64,000 nucleotides of DNA from Leyella stercorea (GTDB lineage: Bacteria; Bacteroidota; Bacteroidia; Bacteroidales; Bacteroidaceae): contig NZ_JADYUF010000011.1 in the NCBI RefSeq assembly GCF_021531655.1, positions 1-64,000 on the forward strand, given 5' to 3'. The translations under genes were made by a program, and so were the position numbers. A model generated the notes under the pieces. It was not told where the DNA came from. It made no database searches and saw only the letters and a list, made by a program, of their open reading frames with translations. This document shows positions 60,865 through 64,000 of this stretch, piece by piece; the first letter of the stretch is position 1; each line of letters begins with the position of its first letter.

Positions 60865-60895
60865 CAAAAGTACGTATTTACGGGGAATTTGCAAA
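60865..60895 (-). promoter_or_regulatory. Promoter of the tRNA-Pro-like gene
   Basis: On the minus strand, TTTG (complement of 60892-60895), 19-bp spacer and TACTTTTG (complement of 60865-60872): full match to the Bacteroidetes promoter, 20 bp before the tRNA. Confidence 0.75.
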
Positions 60896-60937
60896 ATTTT
60901 TCAGACGCTTTTTTGCTCAAAAAACGTTTTTTAATTG

Positions 60938-61104
60938 GTTCAAACGAATAGCACTCAATTATCTTCGCGACTGGGCACGTAAGGACGAACGTAAGCCCTT
61001 GGTTTTGCGTGGTGCCCGCCAGGTGGGCAAGACAACGCTTGTCAAGATGTTTGCCGTGAAGTTCTTGCTAAAGCAAGCGGCAAAGCCGAGCGAATTGACA
61101 AATT
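60938..61104 (+). pseudogene. Internally deleted duplicate of ATPase 2
   Basis: 60938-61056 matches 51159-51276 (the ATPase 2 gene just after its ATG) with one base difference. It then continues, without a break, as 61056-61104, which matches 52510-52558 just beyond the ATPase 2 stop codon. About 1.23 kb of gene body is missing. The start codon is lost too (AATTGG replaces the ATG). The near-identity implies a recent event. Confidence 0.9.
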
Positions 61105-61197
61105 GTCAACAGGTTGTGTCTATTTGTCTGAAATCTGCCAGAATTGCTTACTATTTAACACTTTAACCTCCATTCAGTCCTTGTCATGTAAGTTGCG

Positions 61198-61240
61198 ATA
61201 AGGATAGTGCAAGCCGAGAGCAAGAAGCTCGAAGGCAAGC
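61198..61240 (+). promoter_or_regulatory. Hairpin in the hsp20 leader
   Basis: GTGCAAGCCGAG and CGAAGGCAAGCAC form a hairpin with paired GTGC/GCAC and GCC/GGC and a GAGC/GCTC tip. The motif ATAAGGAT plus CGAAGGCAAG with the same ~33-nt spacing is also in the small RNA at 33789-33831. The hairpin does not cover the ribosome-binding site. No clear TAnnTTTG promoter is visible before it. Confidence 0.5.
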
Positions 61241-61292
61241 ACAATTAAACATTAAATATAAACAAATTAAAATATAATTGGAGGTTTTTGAT

Positions 61293-61715
61293 ATGTTACC
61301 AGTAATGAGAAATTCTTGGATGCCTGAAGTTTTCAACGACTTTTTCGACACTGACTTTATGCCGCGTACAAATGCTACAGCACCGGCAATCAACGTTAAG
61401 GAGACCGAACACGAGTATACCGTGGAGCTTGCAGCCCCTGGAATGAAGAAGGATGACTTCAACATCAATATTGACAACGACGGCAACTTGCACATCAAGA
61501 TGGAGCAGAAGAACGAGAAGAAGGACGAGAACAAGAAGGAGCACTATCTGCGCCGTGAGTTCTCTTATTCAAAGTTCGAACAGACGCTTATCCTGCCTGA
61601 CGATGTCGACAAGGAGAAGATTGCAGCCAATGTCAACGACGGTGTGTTGACTGTTGATTTGCCTAAGGTTGAGAAGAAGGAAGAAAAGACTACACGTCAC
61701 ATTGAGGTGAAGTAA
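61293..61715 (+). CDS. Small heat shock protein Hsp20
   Basis: 140 residues from MLPVMRNSW. An alpha-crystallin domain covers about 30-125: ATAPAINVKETEHEYTVELAAPGMKKDDFNINIDNDGNLHIK, then YLRREFSYSKFEQTLILPDDVDKEKIAANVNDGVLTVDLPK, with the conserved GVLTVDLPK. It is an ATP-independent chaperone that holds unfolding proteins as oligomers. The ATG at 61293 has a strong GGAGG at 61280-61284, rare in this window; the reading from TTG 61278 overlaps that site and is rejected. The C-terminal IxI-type anchor is weak. Confidence 0.95.
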   Translation: MLPVMRNSWMPEVFNDFFDTDFMPRTNATAPAINVKETEHEYTVELAAPGMKKDDFNINIDNDGNLHIKMEQKNEKKDENKKEHYLRREFSYSKFEQTLILPDDVDKEKIAANVNDGVLTVDLPKVEKKEEKTTRHIEVK

Positions 61716-61735
61716 TTCATAAGCAATAAGTTTAT

Positions 61736-61777
61736 GTCCTGTCTCGCTCTTCAGATAGAGTGGGGCAGGACTTTTTT
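61736..61777 (+). terminator. Terminator of hsp20
   Basis: GTCCTG..CTCT pairs with AGAG..CAGGAC around a short loop, followed by six T. A second hairpin (GGAAGA..TGAA/TTCA..TCTTCC) with T run lies at about 61820-61858. Confidence 0.82.
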
Positions 61778-61836
61778 ATGGGTTGTTGTGAATTTTTGTC
61801 ACAAACCTATAATTTTAAGGAAGAGTGAAAGCTGCG

Positions 61837-61868
61837 TTTGCTTCATTCTTCCTTTTTTGTTATTTTTG
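61837..61868 (+). promoter_or_regulatory. Promoter of the FMN-binding/4Fe-4S gene
   Basis: TTTG at 61837-61840, 20-bp spacer and TATTTTTG at 61861-61868, with the ATG at 61924. Confidence 0.7.
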
Positions 61869-61923
61869 CATGTCCAAATAATACAATTTGATATACAGAA
61901 TAATTCAATTTGATATATATAAA

Positions 61924-63108
61924 ATGAAAAACCGTACTAACAAGAACTTTATAGTCTCTCTGATGTCGCTTGTGGTTGTGCTGCTGCTTCTTTCGGCTGC
62001 TGCTATTGTGCGCGACGGCAAGTTGTTTGGCTTCGATCTGCGTGATGGCAGAGCCACGGAGCACGGTCGGCACGACGTGCAGGCTTCTACGGCTGCCCTG
62101 ACTGCCAACAACGACACGCTGACTGTGATGCCCGATGGCGCTATTGTGGTCAATACCCGACTGCTGGCGAAGGATGTGCAGGGCTATGGCGGGCAGGTTC
62201 CGCTGCGCATCCATATTGACAAGGGTGGGGTGGTGGACAGCATTGAGGCTGAGCCTAATGCCGAATCGCCCGACTTCTTCAATCATGCTTCTTCCCTCTT
62301 TGGTAAATGGCAGGGCAAGACTGTTGATGAGGCTATGGCTGAAGAGGTGGATGCTGTGACGGGAGCTACGTTCTCCTCGCGTGCCATCATTGCCAATGTG
62401 CAGCGCGGACTGGCTTATGCCAAGCGCCATGCTGAGCTTGACAAGGAGTCTGAGGCAGATGGTCCGGACTCAGATGCTGTTGGTTCGGCAGGAGTGCCGG
62501 GCGCTTCTGCCTCGGCAAAGGGTTGGACTCTGGGTGGCATTGCTGCATTGATTGTGGCGCTGTTGGGTGCTGTTGTTCCGCTGTTTGTCAAGAACCGCCG
62601 TTGGCATTATGTGCAGCTGTCTCTCAACGTCATTGTGCTGGGCTTGTGGACCGGCACGTTCGTGTCGTACACCCTGCTCATGCGACTCTTCTCGGGGGGC
62701 GTAAGCCTTGCCACGCTCGGCACGCTCGCCGCTCCGTTGCTTATGGTTCTGGTGGCTATGCTTTATCCTTTGGCAGGTCGACCAGGACACTACTGCGCCC
62801 ACGTGTGCCCGTTCGGTTCGGCTCAAGAGCTTGCCGGCAAACTCACCCGTCGCAAACCGCGGCTCTCGCCACGCTTGAACAGAGCGCTCAACGTGTTCCG
62901 CAACGTTCTGTGGGGAGTGCTTATGGTGCTCATGCTCACCGCTACTTGGACCGCATGGATGGATTATGAGCTGTTCACGGCGTTCCTCTATACATCGGCT
63001 TCGACGTGGGTGATAGCAATAGCCGTACTCTTCCTCGTTCTCTCGATATGGGTTCCGCGCCCCTATTGCAGGTTCGTTTGCCCGACGGGGAGCCTTTTTA
63101 GGAGTTAG
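61924..63108 (+). CDS. FMN-binding and 4Fe-4S membrane protein (NosR/RnfG-like)
   Basis: 394 residues from MKNRTNKN. An N-terminal membrane anchor (about 9-27), then a periplasmic FMN-binding domain (about 60-160) with the flavin-linking motif VDAVTGATFSSRAI, a Ser/Ala-rich linker, and five membrane segments with two cytoplasmic Cys motifs, HYCAHVCPFGSAQE and YCRFVCPTGSLF. This is the plan of NosR/NapH-type electron-transfer proteins. It ends only four residues after the second Cys motif, shorter than many relatives. It is followed by a nitroreductase gene, another flavoprotein. Confidence 0.85.
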   Translation: MKNRTNKNFIVSLMSLVVVLLLLSAAAIVRDGKLFGFDLRDGRATEHGRHDVQASTAALTANNDTLTVMPDGAIVVNTRLLAKDVQGYGGQVPLRIHIDKGGVVDSIEAEPNAESPDFFNHASSLFGKWQGKTVDEAMAEEVDAVTGATFSSRAIIANVQRGLAYAKRHAELDKESEADGPDSDAVGSAGVPGASASAKGWTLGGIAALIVALLGAVVPLFVKNRRWHYVQLSLNVIVLGLWTGTFVSYTLLMRLFSGGVSLATLGTLAAPLLMVLVAMLYPLAGRPGHYCAHVCPFGSAQELAGKLTRRKPRLSPRLNRALNVFRNVLWGVLMVLMLTATWTAWMDYELFTAFLYTSASTWVIAIAVLFLVLSIWVPRPYCRFVCPTGSLFRS

Positions 63109-63398
63109 GAATTTTGAATTTTGAGTTTTGAATTGTCGGCTGAAGCCGATTTTGAATTGTCGAATTTTGAGTTTTGAGTTATTGATTTTATATTTTTGAT
63201 TTAAGTTTCGCAAGCGATAGTAGTTAAGAAGTTAAGGAGTTTTTCGCGAAGCTCAAGGAAACTTTCGCGCCCTACGGTCGCTAAGGAGTTAAGCCATTAG
63301 TTTTTTTGTTTGATATAGCATTATAAGCATTTGGCTTAACTTCTTAACTCCTTTAACTACTGAATTCTCTGAACTTGCGATAGTTCAATTTTTGAGTT
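63109..63398. repeat. AT-rich repeat and TTAAGAAGTTAAGGAG inverted repeat
   Basis: 63105-63185 holds AATTTTGAGTTTTGAATTG blocks with a GGCT/AGCC hairpin. 63218-63243 (AGTAGTTAAGAAGTTAAGGAG) and 63331-63360 (TTAACTTCTTAACTCC, TTTAACTACT) form an imperfect inverted repeat around CGCGAAGCTC/GTTTCGC pieces. No gene visible. Confidence 0.55.
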
Positions 63399-64000
63399 AT
63401 GAATTTACAGAACAAATCCGTTGTACTCAACGTTGTACTTGCCATAGTTGCAGTAGCACTTGGAGTGCGATTGGCATCGGGCAAAGCCCCTGCCGAGAAG
63501 TCAGCCGATGCTGAACAGACATCTAACGCAGAACAGGCGGTGCTCGACAACATCGCCACACGCACCAGCATACGCGACTATGAGGCGCGACCGGTAGAGA
63601 ATGAGAAGGTACAGAAGATGCTGCGTGCTGCAATGGCAGCCCCTACGGCAATGAACAAGCAGCCATGGCACTTCGTAGTAGTTGACCAGCGCGCTGTACT
63701 CGATGCCCTCTCTGAAGCCAATCCCTACGCCAAGATGATCAAGAAAGCGCCCCTCGCAATAGTCGTTTGTGGCGATACTGAGAAGATGATAGAAGGTGGC
63801 GGTCGCGACTTTTGGATACAGGACGCATCCGCTGCAACCGAAAACCTCTTGCTCGCAGCCCACGCCATGGGTCTCGGAGCAGTCTGGACGGGTGCCTATC
63901 CGGCCGAAGATCGCTGCAAAGCAATCAGTAAAGCATTGTCGTTGTCTGACAATCTCATTCCCCTCAATATGGTTGTAATAGGCTATCCGGCAGAACATCC
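63399..64000 (+). CDS. Nitroreductase family protein, membrane-anchored (partial, cut by window edge)
   Basis: At least 200 residues, open at the right edge. An N-terminal anchor or uncleaved signal (SVVLNVVLAIVAVALGVRLA, about 7-26) and a linker are followed by an FMN-dependent nitroreductase domain from about 48: IATRTSIRDYEARPVENEKVQKMLRAAMAAPTAMNKQPWHFVVV, then FWIQDASAATENLLLAAHAMGLGAVWTGAYP. These enzymes reduce nitro groups, quinones or flavins with NAD(P)H. The signal/anchor places it in the envelope, unusual but known in Bacteroidales. The upstream FMN-binding protein may be its electron source, by inference. Confidence 0.88.
   Translation, partial: MNLQNKSVVLNVVLAIVAVALGVRLASGKAPAEKSADAEQTSNAEQAVLDNIATRTSIRDYEARPVENEKVQKMLRAAMAAPTAMNKQPWHFVVVDQRAVLDALSEANPYAKMIKKAPLAIVVCGDTEKMIEGGGRDFWIQDASAATENLLLAAHAMGLGAVWTGAYPAEDRCKAISKALSLSDNLIPLNMVVIGYPAEH

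Noticed and set aside
61198..61292. RNA thermometer of the ROSE or fourU type on hsp20
   Set aside because: The hairpin ends about 40 nt before the GGAGG site, which is not paired in it, so simple melting control is not supported.

Overview
The window looks like a stretch of chromosome from a Bacteroidales bacterium, probably Prevotella- or Muribaculum-like. The signs are many -7 promoter elements of the TAnnTTTG type, some with a TTTG box 19 bp upstream, few Shine-Dalgarno sequences, a SusC/SusD locus with its own ECF sigma factor and FecR-type anti-sigma factor, a B. subtilis-like one-subunit-anchor fumarate reductase/succinate dehydrogenase, and many Bacteroidales-type lipoproteins. I did not compute base composition or search any database.

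Layout. 0.5-2.2 kb: an ECF sigma/FecR pair at the left edge. 2.3-7.4 kb: a META-domain lipoprotein with a sirtuin, then cysS and pnp. 7.5-12.2 kb: crcB, a WYL-domain regulator and three consecutive FKBP-type prolyl isomerases. 12.4 kb: nadA. 13.4-15.5 kb: a 2.2-kb non-coding region with ten perfect TTATCCACA boxes and many near matches, my candidate for the chromosome origin (oriC). 15.6-25.6 kb: lgt, ychF, a C26/M19 peptidase fusion, an Lrp regulator, an ABC exporter, miaB, an acetyltransferase-nitrilase protein and a SpoU-type RNA methyltransferase. 25.7-33.6 kb: a hemolysin III family protein, polA, a polyprenyl synthase, a four-helix-bundle protein between long hairpins, and the operon dtd / small membrane protein / mazG / deoC. 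33.7-33.9 kb: a probable small RNA gene with its own promoter and terminator. 34.3-39.2 kb: uvrC, apt and mnmG, with two parS-like sites around apt. 39.6-43.1 kb: sdh/frdCAB. 43.2-48.7 kb: a metal-efflux RND system. 48.9-52.5 kb: two paralogous AAA ATPases of the DUF4143 type. 52.7-60.6 kb: sigma/FecR/SusC/SusD/TlpA on the minus strand, then an odd tRNA-Pro. 60.9-64 kb: a truncated duplicate of the second ATPase, hsp20, an FMN-binding/4Fe-4S membrane protein and a nitroreductase cut by the window edge.

The most unusual content is between the genes. Five intergenic arrays each hold five units of exactly 22 bp built on AAAAGGAnTCCTTTT. Both DUF4143 ATPase genes are preceded by unrelated tandem repeats of the same ~33-bp period that run up to the promoter. 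A palindromic-pair repeat (BIME-like) occurs at about five places. A composite repeat of about 450 bp that contains one 22-bp array is found in the putative oriC and again between the two ATPases. The SusCD locus is bracketed by a complete ATPase gene and a nearly identical, internally deleted copy of it, which suggests a recent rearrangement.

No rRNA, CRISPR array, transposase or integrase was seen.
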